A DNA stretch of 55,419 bases from contig NW_019774681.1 of assembly GCF_001039355.2 (NCBI RefSeq), positions 352,623-408,041 of the forward strand, in the 5' to 3' direction. Positions 34,377-46,180 of this stretch are shown here, in pieces. Position numbers and translations under genes: made by a program. The stretch comes from Lingula anatina. Its lineage: Eukaryota > Brachiopoda > Lingulata > Lingulida > Lingulidae. The stretch's first letter is position 1; each line of letters starts with the position of its first letter. The notes under the pieces are model-generated. The model was given only the letters and a program-made list of their open reading frames with translations. It was not told the DNA's origin and did not search any database.

Positions 34377-36408
34377 GTGAGTAATTTTAGTGCTTTCAAA
34401 GCGTATATGTTAAGTTGTCAAACCGACCTGGCGAAAAGTCTCACAACGCCAAGTGCAAAGCAAGCTGTAAATGTGTGACCTACTTTTCGATTCACCGCAA
34501 CTCCATGTGACGTACGATAGTGTTCGCTAAGGTGTATTGATTTTAGGGGGAATTTAGAGCTTGATGCGAAATTTGTCCGTTTTCAAAGTCACATTTTATG
34601 GTGACATATGTCTCAACTAGTACCCTATTTAAATAACATGATACCTTGGTGTGTCTGTGTGTGTGCATTCAGCATTTTTCAGAATTGTTAAAAAAAAACA
34701 AAAACATTACAATATATACAATTTTTAATGGTGAAACGGTGGTATTGATGTATTTGTTCTTTATAACTATATTACTAATTACTTAATATCTTCATAACAT
34801 TAATATCAATGACAAACCATACATTTTGAATAAAGGAGTGGAGATTATTGATAATTAGCAGAAGTTGGAAGTTGTAAAAGTTCATTTTCCCCAGTAAAAG
34901 AAGAAAGAAAATGACCAAGGCTACTCCAAAATTGATGTTAATTTTGCAATCCAGATAGAAAGTGTTATTTGAGTGAAAAATATTAATAAATTACGAATAG
35001 TATTTTCTAGATTTAAGTGAAAAATAAATATTTGGATTTTCCAATGAAAATGTACTTTTGAATATATGTGCATATAAAACGAGTCAGATATTCACTTTCG
35101 ATGCAATGAAATACCAAGTTTTAAAAGACAAGCAAATTAAATCTTATATTCCAACTTTTTCCGTACTAATTAATTTAAAAGCCCTGTTTTAACACTTTTT
35201 ATGAATTTTATCTCTGATTTGTCTTGTCTTTTTTCCCCTCTAAATCAATGTTTGGAAGAATTTAATATCATCAATGGTATAGATGCTAATGAAATTATTG
35301 GTATCATTTTAAATTTGAAACAAGGAATGCAATAGATATGTATATCTGATATATTTGTTACTGTAGTTACAGGTACCTGCAGGATTTCAGTGCCATCCTC
35401 CCCTCTTTTACCTATCCCCATACTTAAAATAGGTGTTATATACCATTTCTAATTAAAAGGGCAACTCCATGCGTTTTTCCTGCCAAAATGAATTGTTAGA
35501 GGTTCTCTTCACACACTTGAAAATCCCCCATTGTCATATGTATATTATGTAAAACTTTTTATATTTCCAAATTCAGACCCTAAAGACAATAGAATCCTTA
35601 AAATAAAAAGTTACATGAAGTGTGCTTTGAGTCATTTTTATCTTCCCAGACTTCTCAGATAGCCATTGTCAGCTTGCAACATCAGTATTACATAAGGCAC
35701 AGGACCACGATACAAAACATTCTGCCATTTTCTTGTGTGAAAACGAGACAATCTGCAGTATTGTAGATATTGTTTATAATGACTGGTCATTCATTTAAAC
35801 TGAAGTAATAAATCAAAAATGGATTAAAACATAGAATCCAAGTGCAAGTTTCAAGCGATTTATTCATGAATAGGAGAAAATTGCTCTTTTCTCCAGGAAT
35901 ATTCATCTTGGCAAGAAAATTCCATGGAATGTCCCTTAAAAGTAATTAAGTTCTACATGGCTGGCCAGACAGTGGGACTCTCCTGATATTTCGGAGGGAA
36001 ACTCTTATTTGAGAGGTTCCTTTCATTTCTGTTGAGTAGGGTGTGGTTGTCGGGACTGTGACTGTACATCTTAGGTAGAGGCTACTATAAATAACTCTTG
36101 CAGACCGATTCCCTCATGAAGGTGTCTAGGCAGTCACTGAAATAGTCATGAAATTCTTTGTGAAATTCTTTGTGAGATGCAGTTTATAGATGGTTGCAAA
36201 TTAGTATGGTGAAAATTGAAAAGAGATAAGGAAAAGGTTGAACACTTGCATTCCAATACTTCATAAGGATGCCTCTTTGAAATATCTTTGTACATATCAT
36301 CCTGATTATGCAGTGCCTTCCAAAGTGAGGCATTTTCAAGTTATTTTTTACCAAGTGTCATTATGTTTTAATTTTTTTTGTACAAAACTGAAGAATATTA
36401 TTGTTTTT

Positions 36409-36636
36409 ATGTACAGACACAGATGTGTCTGTACATATAGCCATCATCTGCGTCTGTCGTCGTCGCCGTGCACTTTCACCGATAACACGATAACTGAAGA
36501 ACCGTTTTATCTTTTGGCTTGAAACCTGCAGAACTGATGAATATTCATAATACGCAGGTCAAGTTCGAAAATCAGCATGATCGGGTCATTTCTAGGGAAT
36601 TTATGCTGTTTTTTCACTTTTTTCAGCATATATGCA
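36409..36636. mobile_element. Dispersed element fragment at the end of copy A (palindrome plus GTC triplets)
   Basis: Begins with the TGTACAGACACAGATGTGTC palindrome, then GCCATCATCTGCGTCTGTCG and GTCGTC triplets, then about 160 bp of other sequence up to the N at 36637. The same terminal parts occur in NAA20 intron 3 in reverse orientation. It is absent at the matching point of copy B (about 41552), where unique sequence continues. Confidence 0.65.
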
Positions 36637-37482
36637 NTGTTAAACGCACGTTTAATATTTTCTCGTCCAAAATAATAAAAAAACTTTTAAACAAATAATA
36701 GGGATCATCCCATTAAAACCACACTGTTTATATCTGTATGTAAGTAAAACGGCCCCCTCCACAGGCTTCGTACGATAGGAAATGGCAGTGACAGGGTGAT
36801 TAAAACCTGTGATCCACCAGTCCTAATTAAAACCAAACGGGCGTGCTGTAATCAACCGCCCAGGAAACGCTGTCTACACATTAAAACTAGAAATGATATC
36901 ATTTTAAAATAAAGTTTTAAAATAACCAGTAACAATGTCACTTGTGAATGTCATCGACATGGAACGTACGCATTCCTTCTGGTAGATAGACCTATATGGG
37001 CCTACATGTATATCCCCATGGGTAGAAATGGTCTTCAAATACATTTTTAAGTCTAATAAACGACGGCTTACATCGATATCGAGTGAGATGTAATAACCTA
37101 GATTGATGTAGGCCTATATAAATAGCATTATGCGAATTGTCTACGTATCCGTCTCTAGGCAAAGAATCTAAGGATATTTCATGAAATGCAATCTTGAGCG
37201 AATTAAACGTTTTCACTCCATAAAGTGTCCTTAACAACGCTTATGGAGTGACAGGTATAATGAAAACAGCTCAAGTTCTGCCCAACAAAAAAGTATCTCC
37301 GTCAAAACAAGAAGCCGTTCTGTGGAGAGTTGCAGGATCTACATGCATGTAGGCTACGTAATTTCGATGTTGTTTAATTGATATAAAGAGCTTCCTATCT
37401 CCATTTCAAATTAATTTCAAGGAGAAGGAAGTCCGGATTCATCTGGAACCAAAGGATAGTCATTAGAAGTTCTCTTGATGCG

Positions 37483-37776
37483 CAGGGGCGTATATCTAGA
37501 ATTTTTTGAAGGGGGGGGAGGGGCGTCCGGTTTTTTAGGGATTGACAGGCCTTGGATTGCGAGGCCGACCCTCACCCCCTAGGCGTCAGGTTCGGGGCAC
37601 ACTCGAGGGCACCGAAAATAATTGGTGTTTTGGAGACAAATGGCGCCATTTGGCACGGTTTAGAACTATGATTCAACTAGAGGTTTTTTTTGGTGAGTTT
37701 TTAAATCAGAAATCGAAAGGGGGGGGGGGGTGTCAGGACCTCCCACCCCCCTGTCAACCCCATAAATCCGCCACTG
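37483..37776. mobile_element. MITE with CAGGGGCG ends, in copy B
   Basis: Counterpart of 33197-33469, ending ATCCGCCACTG and flanked by ATGCG. The right terminus is intact here, while the left terminus has drifted (CAGGGGCGTATATC). Confidence 0.65.
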
Positions 37777-37849
37777 ATGCGCATATCGTACTGGGTAGGC
37801 CTACATGAAAACCTGCAAATCCCTGATGTTTAGTAAGTCTTATACATAG

Positions 37850-38072
37850 GGTGTATTCCCAGAGCTTTAGATAGATCCAGAGATTAAGATTTAGATCGAT
37901 CTAACTCCCTGGGGGTTCACGCTAAATTGCAGTCAGCCGAGCGCGCACCATAGTTAATTACCCCCTTACAGCTTTCAGGAGGCGGGACAGACGCTTAAGC
38001 CGGCTAAGCTGACAGTAATCTAGTGAGACTCCCCACAGGGATAGATCGATCCAAAATATATGGAAATGGGGT
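37850..38072. mobile_element. 223-bp MITE present only in copy B
   Basis: Flanked by CATAG on both sides (37845-37849 and 38073-38077). Copy A has the single-CATAG empty site at 33537-33541. The ends GGTGTATTCCCA and TGGAAATGGGGT are imperfect inverted repeats. The interior matches 12121-12331. No coding capacity. Confidence 0.8.
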
Positions 38073-38827
38073 CATAGACTTTGGTGCTATTCATCTATGT
38101 ATTTTATTATTATTATCATCATTTTTATTGTTGCTATTAGGCCTACTTTATCTCTGTAGCCTACATTTTCACCAGCTCAGTCTGGTGCAGAAAGTATATG
38201 AATATTTAGCATAGGCCTATATAGGCCTATATATAAACAGTGCCTAAATCACAGCTAGATGGCCTATAAACACAGGGTAAACACCAATTTTTTATTGGTC
38301 AGTCTTTGTCGACGAGATGTTTCTCTTTGGATCTGTCGTCTCCGAATGCTGAAGAGAGAGACATACGGGGCGGATTCCACAATTTTGCAATCAACTTCAC
38401 GATATCCCCTAAGATAGGCCTATAAGACCATATCAGGAGAATTGTGGAGGAAAGGAAGCGAATGAAGTTATCCGCGGCATGTGTTTGGCACTGATTTAGC
38501 AGCAATTGGAAATATTATTTCTTTTTGTTGAAGGCGAACGTTTTGATACGACAAGATAGGCCTAAATGTAGGAGTTTAGAGATGGGAGTCCTGCCACTGG
38601 GTCTTTCTCATTTGGTCTTGTTAAATATCTGTTGTGTTTGCTCAAAAACAATTCTTGTATTTTAGCTCAAAGTTGATATAAATATATAAACATAGACTAT
38701 TAAAATAAATTTAGGTCTAAGATATTTTATATGTTCAGTTTTCCAGTAACAATTTACTCTTTCTTCCCAAACTGCGTATGATATCAAGCAGGTGCCCGGA
38801 TGCTAAATCATATGACCCGATGACCTT

Positions 38828-38917
38828 TGACGTCATTTGCGCTGTTACGAGGGAAAATGGCAACGAAGTGTTCGCCCAGCGGGACTGAACAGGCTGTTGG
38901 CACCAGATCGGAGCGAT
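38828..38917 (+). promoter_or_regulatory. Candidate CRE promoter and 5' leader exon (copy B), possibly of BAHD1
   Basis: Same structure as 34287-34376: CRE at 38828-38835, ATG at 38857 and GTGAGT donor at 38918. If the two copies are alleles, this is the same exon seen on the other haplotype, about 5.8 kb upstream of the first BAHD1 coding exon. Confidence 0.3.
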
Positions 38918-40156
38918 GTGAGTAATTTTAGTGCTTTCAAAGCGTATATGTTAAGTTGTCAAACCGACCTGGCTAAAAGTCTCACAACGCCAAGTGCAAA
39001 GCGAGCTGTAAATGTGTGACCTACTTTTCGATTCACCGCAACTCCATGTGACGTACGATAGTGTTCGCTAAGGTGTATTGATTTTAGGGGGAATTTAGAG
39101 CTTGATGCGAAATTTGTCCGTTTTCAAAGTCACGTTTTATGGTGACATATGTCTCAACTAGTACCCTATTTAAATAACATGATGCCTTGGTGTGTCTGCG
39201 TGTGTGCATTCAGCATTTTTCAGAATTATGTTTTTTTTTTAACATTTACAATATATATATATATATATTGTATATATACAATTTTTAATGGTGAAGCGGT
39301 GGTAGTGATGTATTTGTTCTTTATAACAATATTACTAATTACTTAATATCTTCATAACATTAATATCAATGACAAAACCATACATTCTGAATAAAAGAGT
39401 GGAGATATTGAAGTTGGAAGTGTTAAAAGTTCATTTTCCCCAGTAAAAGAAGAAAGACGATGACCAAGGCTACTCCAAAATTGATGTTAATTTTTCAATC
39501 CAGATAGAAAGTGTTATTTGAGTGAAAAATATTAATATATTACATATAGTATTTTCTAGTTCAAAGTGAAAAATAAATATTTGGATTTTCCAATGAAAAT
39601 GTACTTTTGAATATGTCTGCATGTAAAACGAGTCACATATTCACTTTCGATGCAATGAAATATCAAGTTTTAAAAGACAAGCAAATCAGAAACTTATATT
39701 CCAACTTTTTCAGCATTAGTTAATTTAAAAGCCCTGTTTTAATACTTTTTATAAATTTCATCTCTGATTTGTCTCGTCTTTTTTTCCCTCTAAGTCAATG
39801 TTTGGAAGAATTTAATATCATCAATGGTATAGATGCTAATGAAATTATTGGTATCATTTTAAACTTGAAACAAGGAATGCAATAGATATGTATATCTGAT
39901 ATATTTGTTACTGTAGGTACAGGTACCTGCAGGATTTCAGTGCCATCCTCCCCTCTTTTACCTATCCCCATACTTAAAATAGGTGTTATATACCATTTCT
40001 AATTAAAAGGGCAACTCCATGTGTTTTTCCTGCCAAAATGAATTGTTAGAGGTTCTCTTTACACACTTGAAAATCCCCCATTGTCATATGTATATTATGT
40101 AAAACTTTTTATATTTTCAAATTCAGACCCTAAAGACAATAGAATCCTTAAAATAA

Positions 40157-40501
40157 CAGACATGCTGAAACTGTCGGTCATGACCGGGAAAATTTGTCTG
40201 GACTGGTAGAAAATTGGACTTAGTCGGTCCAAAGGACCGACAAGAGTTTTAAGAACTACAATTTTGAATTTACAGTCATCTTTCGACATACTATACTCAT
40301 AAAATTATATAAAACCCAAAGCGTTATTTCCCTTCCATTTCAAAACTATCACATTCACAAACAAAGTAAGCTACCCTGGTAGTATCTGTCTCAAACGAAT
40401 AGAGTGATTTTCGGTCCAACAAAAATCCATTCAGTCCGGCAAATTTTTCATTACTGCCGGTCCAAATGTCCAGCCATTTTGAAAAGTTTTCAGTATGTCT
40501 G
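40157..40501. mobile_element. 345-bp non-autonomous DNA transposon present only in copy B
   Basis: Terminal inverted repeats CAGACATGCTGAAA and TTTTCAGTATGTCTG, flanked by AAATAA on both sides (40151-40156 and 40502-40507). Copy A shows the uninterrupted empty site with one AAATAA at 35601-35606. A related copy lies at 15388-15710. The CAG ends would suit hAT-type elements, although the visible target duplication is 6 rather than 8 bp. No open frame. Confidence 0.85.
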
Positions 40502-40999
40502 AAATAAAAAGTTACATGAAGTGTGCTTTGAGTCATTTTTATCTTCCCAGATTTCTCAGATAGCCATTGTCAGCTTGCAACATCAGTATTATATAGGGCA
40601 CAGGACCGCGATACAAAACATTCTGCCATTTTCTTGTGTGAAAACAAGACAATCTGCAATATTGTAGATATTGTTTATAATGACTGGTCATTCATTTAAA
40701 CTGAAGTAATGAATAAAAAATGGATTAAAACATCGAATCCAAGTGCGAGTTTCAAGCGATTATTCATGAATAGGAGAAAATTGCTCTTTTCTCCAGGAAT
40801 ATTCATCTTGGCAAGAAAATTCCATGGAATGTCCCTTAAAATTAATTAAGTTCTACATGGCTGGCCAGAAAGTGGGGCTCTCATGTAGTCTTCCTGATAT
40901 TTCGGAAGAAAATAGCAGCAACAGATACTTTTATTTGAGATGTTCCTTTCATTGCTGTTGAAGTTGTGTAGGGTGTGGTTGTTGGGACTGTGGCTGTGG

Positions 41000-41186
41000 G
41001 GCTGTAGCAATAGTTCGAAGATTCAACAGTCTGAAGGTTCATTGATCGGAATGTTCACTATAGAATCTTCAGACCAATGAACCCTTGATTAAAAAAACGA
41101 TGAAAATGTTACCATTTTTCGGACCAATGAACCTTCGAACCAATGAACCTTTGGACTATCGAGACGCCTGCAAGACTATCGAGACT
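41000..41186. mobile_element. About 185-bp insertion in copy B with imperfect terminal repeats
   Basis: Absent from copy A near 36065. Starts around ATAGTTCGAAGATTCA and ends around TGAACCTTTGGACTATCGAGA, which are imperfect reverse complements, with extra internal copies of CCAATGAACCTTCG. Exact borders are uncertain because of small flanking changes. Probably another MITE. Confidence 0.55.
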
Positions 41187-41552
41187 GCACATCTTAGGTA
41201 GAGGCTACTATAACACTTGCAGTTGATTCCCTGATGAAGGTGTCTTGGCAGTCACTGAAATAATCATGAAATTCTTTGCTATAGAGACTATACATATATT
41301 TCAAAAGTGAGATGCAATGTACAGATGGTTGCAAATTGGTATGGTGAAAATTAAAAAGAGATAAACAAGGAAAAGTTTGAACACTTGCATTTCAATACTT
41401 CATAAGGATGCCTCTTTGAAATATCTTTATGCATATTAACCTAATTATGTAGTGCCTTCCAAAGTGAGGCATTTTCAAGTTACCTTTTACCAAGTGTCAT
41501 TATGTTTAAGTTTTTATTTTTTGTACAAAACTGAAGAATATTATTGTTTTTT

Positions 41553-44500
41553 GAAAATAGATTACAGCACATAAAAGAGAATGCTACTCAAGCAGCCAAA
41601 AGATACTGACAATCTGGGTTAGATTTACACAAGAACCTCAGCATGAAAATGCATTCTTCTCTTTTGGTTTTAAAGTTTTGAATTAATTATTGGTTTTAAG
41701 TTATTTTGTGAAACCGTCCAAAGAAGTACGAGAACAACAAACTATTTTGTATTGATCTGTCCGTGCAGGATCCCCACTGATGAGTAATAAGTTATATGCG
41801 ACCTACAATGTACACACAATGTGTGAGAGTATGTACTGAATCAGACTAGGCCAGGTATTACTTTTGAACTGGGTTCATTTGTTTAAAAATAAAAATGACT
41901 TTTACTAGAGAGGTAATTGTGAGAAAGGGAATGAAGGGTAGGAGGATGCTTTTGTGGTTAGGCATAACAGTCTGTAGGTAGTATAATCCTTCACTTTGAA
42001 ATCAACCTTTTTTAGCCTTCTGTGAGTGAAATATACTTTGTCAAAGTTGTGGATACCTTTACCTTTTATTCACTTTTAGCAGATGGTCCCAACAAAGAGT
42101 TGTGTATCAAGACTCATTTTAAGCACCCAAATAAACATTTTGTCCATGGTAAAATTTAAAAAGTCACAAGGCACTTAATTAATAATTTTGCTAGTAAGGA
42201 TGTGGATAAAGATTCTTTTTTCCAATTTATTGATTTAAAAGTATTTTATATGCCCATGATACAATATGGTCATTTATGTAACCCAGTATCATTTTGTAAA
42301 ATCTCTCATTGAAATTTAACATCAGGATTTCACACTTTGAAATGACTCACAGTATATTTGTTCTGGGTAGCCTCTTTCTACACGTAAGATTTCAAGGACT
42401 CGCCCTTTATTAAAAACACAGAGTTATTATTATGTTTGCCTTATTGCTCTACAGAATTTACCCAAATATTTTCTTAATGTGTGTCCATTTTGTTGGCTAA
42501 TTATTAAATTTGTTAAATGTTTTCAGCAGGATATGGATGTTTTAATGTCAACAGTTCAAGTTTCTGGAAACCTAATAGTAAGAGGTCCTGCTGTTGTAGG
42601 AAAAAAGAGGGGGCCCTTGTAAACTTATGGTGTTACTATTAATTATGGTGACACAAAGGCCTTTGTAGTGGAAGTGCAGTGCACTATATAGCGTCGCATG
42701 CTTAACAGTTGTATCAGTACTGCGCTTAACACATTGGACATTCATAGATGAATACCTGTGGTAAAGCAGTCTCTCTTTTTGCCGACACAGTTGTATAAAA
42801 AAGGTAAAATTCATTAGCTGGGCCTAAGCTAAAGGTTTTAGAATTTAGTCCTTGGATGGTTAACCTGACTGTATTCAAGTCAATACTCGAAACAATGGTT
42901 GGCATGAACTCGCTGGTCTTAAAAGTTTATGTTTAACTTTATGAAAGATGACATAAGATCCAAGTAAAAGAGTGACTGTTATATTGGTAATTCAGTGATT
43001 ATTTGACAGAAGTTCTGGAGTACCTAAGACTAATTGTAGGATATAAATGTTTCATTAGAATTCTTTAGAATGGGACAGCCTTACAGCAGTGTTTGCACTT
43101 CAATGTGTTATGAGTTTGCACACAAAAGCACCCGGATTAATACATTTGCAGACTAGTGCATGGATTAATACATTGGCAGACTAGTGCACGAGGAAGTTCA
43201 TTTCTCAATGGTGAACCAATGCCATATGTGCATATTATCAACTTCCTAAGATAACCTGATATGCCTGCTCACACCAAATGACATTTTACTTGACAATAAG
43301 AAGGTAATTTTGTTTCATAAAGTACATGTATCACTGTGGCAATAATATTATTCAATATCCGACAGAGTATGAATGTTTCTCTTTATTTTTATGGAAAAGA
43401 ACAAAAAGTTGCCTGAAACCACAAGATGAAAGATTTATTTGTGGCATTAGGTTAAGTTGAAAAATATTAGATTATATTGAAAGCATAGTTTGTTTGTGCT
43501 TTATTTGCTCAGACCTTTGCAACTGCATATTTGAGTTTATGGAATTTAGCACTTATAATTTGTCCCATAGCACTTGTTATCATGTTAGAAAAAATTGGAT
43601 TGTTAAGGTTTCTGACAGGGCTTATTATCATCAAAATATAAAAATGAGTTTTTTATAGTAACTTATTATTCAGTAACGCATCTGCCATTTTGCTGAATTA
43701 AAAAGAATAAAAAATTACCTCCAAAATTTAAATAATTGGTGTTCAATAATTTGTTAATGATCATAAGCACCTTGGAGTGTTACTTCATCCCCAAACAAGA
43801 TCTTATCATGAAAATTGGCATAGGTGAGAACAAATGTATAGGCTTCAATTCCCTGCCATCGTTTTGGTTTAAATGCTATTATCATGGGAGTTATGAGCCT
43901 CTAAGTACAATGATTCATTGAACAAAAGTATTGTTTTTCCTTTTTAACTTGGAAATCTGAACTAAGGCTTCAAAAATTGCTGGTAAGGTTTTTAAGTACT
44001 CAATGGTATTAATAAATTGGCGTTAAAATGCTGTATGTGGGTGATCAGGTAAAGCAAAAATTTGAGAAACTGATTTTGCAGTTTTTACCCCAATTAGACA
44101 TTTGTGCAAACAAATTTAGTCAGTGAACACTGAAGATTCATCTACTTGAGTATTATCCAAAACATGTACGTAAAGACAGTCATATAGGAGTTTAGTCCAA
44201 CCCTGATTGTACATGTACCCTTACTAGTTAGCAATGTGAAATGAAAATGAACAGTTTACAAACTAAATTATCTATTTTATTTTATTTTGCATGATGCTAT
44301 GAGATAAAAAGATAAAAAGTACTTCAAATTTTCAGTGTGCAAAGCCCTATTGATTGTGGTTACAGTCTTGTCCCCTTATGTTCTATTATAATCGAATTCA
44401 CCTTTAATAGTCATTCATAACATGATATCCAAACATGTTATTAGAAAAAATAACTTTTGGTCATACTGACCTTTATTGATTAAATTGTTTCTCAATGAAT

Positions 44501-44725
44501 TAGTATTTAGAAAAATGGCTATGATCAGAAAGAGGCAAGAGCATTTTTTCTTTTTGATGTAACAAAGTTATTGACATGTGGAAGTGGTCTTTATCTATAA
44601 AATTTATGTCAGATTTGATGCCTGTCTCAAAAACAAGCTATATATGTCTTTAAGGTACCATTTAAAACACATGAAAGATATCCTGCTGTGTCACTGTCTT
44701 CTTTTATCTTTATAATTTCTTTCAG
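41553..44725. other. Non-coding region immediately upstream of BAHD1 coding sequence
   Basis: AT-rich sequence without recognisable exons or clear repeats, ending at the TTTCTTTCAG acceptor at 44725. It is probably intron between a non-coding 5' exon and the first coding exon of BAHD1, since that exon begins with an acceptor just 15 bases before the ATG. Confidence 0.5.
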
Positions 44726-44740
44726 AACATTTTGACAATC

Positions 44741-46144
44741 ATGGCGACAAAGAAGAGGAAAGCCATTCAGTCACGCCCCTTTCACTTCAGGAGGGAGGCT
44801 TCTTTAAATGCCCAAGCTACAATCAATGTTTTGTTTGAGAAGGAGCTGGTGCCAGTGAAAAGACTGAAACTGGACACTGAACCAGGAAGTGTTCTTATCC
44901 AGACAAAAAACAAAGCAGGAAAAAGGCATTCTTCTGTGATAGACGGAGATAAGTTGCCACAAAAGGGAAAAGATGCAAAATCAAAAGCAAAGGAATCAAG
45001 AAGCCAGCTCCTGCAGGTTGTGACGTTGAGGTCAAAAGACAGGAAGAAGAGACAAACGGGAGATGGTTCCAGAAGGAAAGGTAGAATAAACTTACATTCA
45101 ACGGGATCAGACACAGTTGGGAGTGATAGTGACAGTGATGTGACAGACAGTGAACTGATTTCAGCAAGGAAAAAATATTGTGCAAGGAGAGTCAACTCCC
45201 CTGTGAAAAAAGGATCCAAAGTGCAAAAAAATTCCAAAAACAGTTCAAAAGCAAGGAACCCCCCCAGCAAAGGTGTCTCGGCAAATCAAAAGGAGTCTCA
45301 CAAAAATTTCACAGATGGTGATGACTCACGGAGAAGTGACTCTGAAATAGAAGATGGCAGTGTCTCTCCCTCTAAGTTGGGAAAGAAAAAAATAATTTCC
45401 AAAGGTGACTGGGAAAGCTGGCGGCATTCAAGACGTCTGGCTAGTTTGAATGCTCAGGCAATTTTAGCTGCCAGTTGCGAATCTGAACCTCGTAGTCCTA
45501 AGAAAGAACAGTCACCTAAAAGGAAGAAAAAGATTGAAGACAATCAAAAAGACCTGTCATCCGCAGCAGAGGAAAAACAAGGAAGAAGGAGATCGGAAAA
45601 CTCTAAAAATAGTTTGGATAAAGGGATTGTGAAGGAAAAAATAAAAGAGGTAATTACTGATTTGGGTTAAATTTCTCTTATCAAATTTGTCTGCCAAGAA
45701 ATTTTATGCCAGATCTGAATTTCATTCTAGAATTGATAAATGGTATAACAATTTAGCATTGATCAGTGATTCACTTAAGCATTTTCACAGATCTTTAAAG
45801 CTAAATTTTTGTAGCATGTGGTAAGATATATATTTTATTCAACTGAAACCTATTGTCTGATGTTGCTGAGTAGAAAAGGGGATGGTGAAAGGAAGAGAAT
45901 TTTATTCATTGCAAAACTCATCATGATTTTAATATTTTCTGAACTTGCAATTCTATAGCCTTTTCTTTTCAAAATGTGAAAGTACAATATTGAACCTACT
46001 TACAGCCCAGTCTTAAAGATGAAAGTGAGAATGGTACTGGAATTCCTGTCGATTGTTCGAATATTTTTGTGTCACATGTAGGGTTATTATATAGATAGCA
46101 CCATTAACTAGGATGCAGGACATACGTTTTGTAGCAGCTTCCCT

Positions 46145-46180
<36 letters not shown>

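Larger units (their letters stand above)
32365..36408. repeat. About 4-kb direct duplication, copy A
   Basis: From TTAAACGCACGTTTAATATT onward this block matches 36640-41552 nearly base for base, with scattered substitutions, microsatellite length changes (the GA run near 33800) and lack of three insertions found in copy B. It ends where a dispersed element begins at 36409, followed by a single N at 36637. Sequence to its left is unique. This layout suggests the right end of a contig from one haplotype. Confidence 0.9.
36640..41552. repeat. About 4.9-kb direct duplication, copy B (second haplotype?)
   Basis: Matches copy A throughout. It is about 0.87 kb longer because of insertions at 37850-38072, 40157-40501 and about 41000-41186 plus small indels. 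It starts right after a single N (36637), and unique sequence leading to BAHD1 follows it. This suggests the left end of a contig from the other haplotype. Confidence 0.9.

Noticed and set aside
34296-34478. 60-residue frame present in both 4-kb copies (also 38837-39019)
   Set aside because: Starts at a TTG and runs through a good GTGAGT donor; its preservation follows from the whole block being duplicated rather than from coding constraint.
44782-45270. Long antisense frame opposite BAHD1 exon 1, rich in Phe, Leu and Ser
   Set aside because: Mirror of Lys/Glu/Ser-rich codons on the coding strand; the sense strand is clearly BAHD1.
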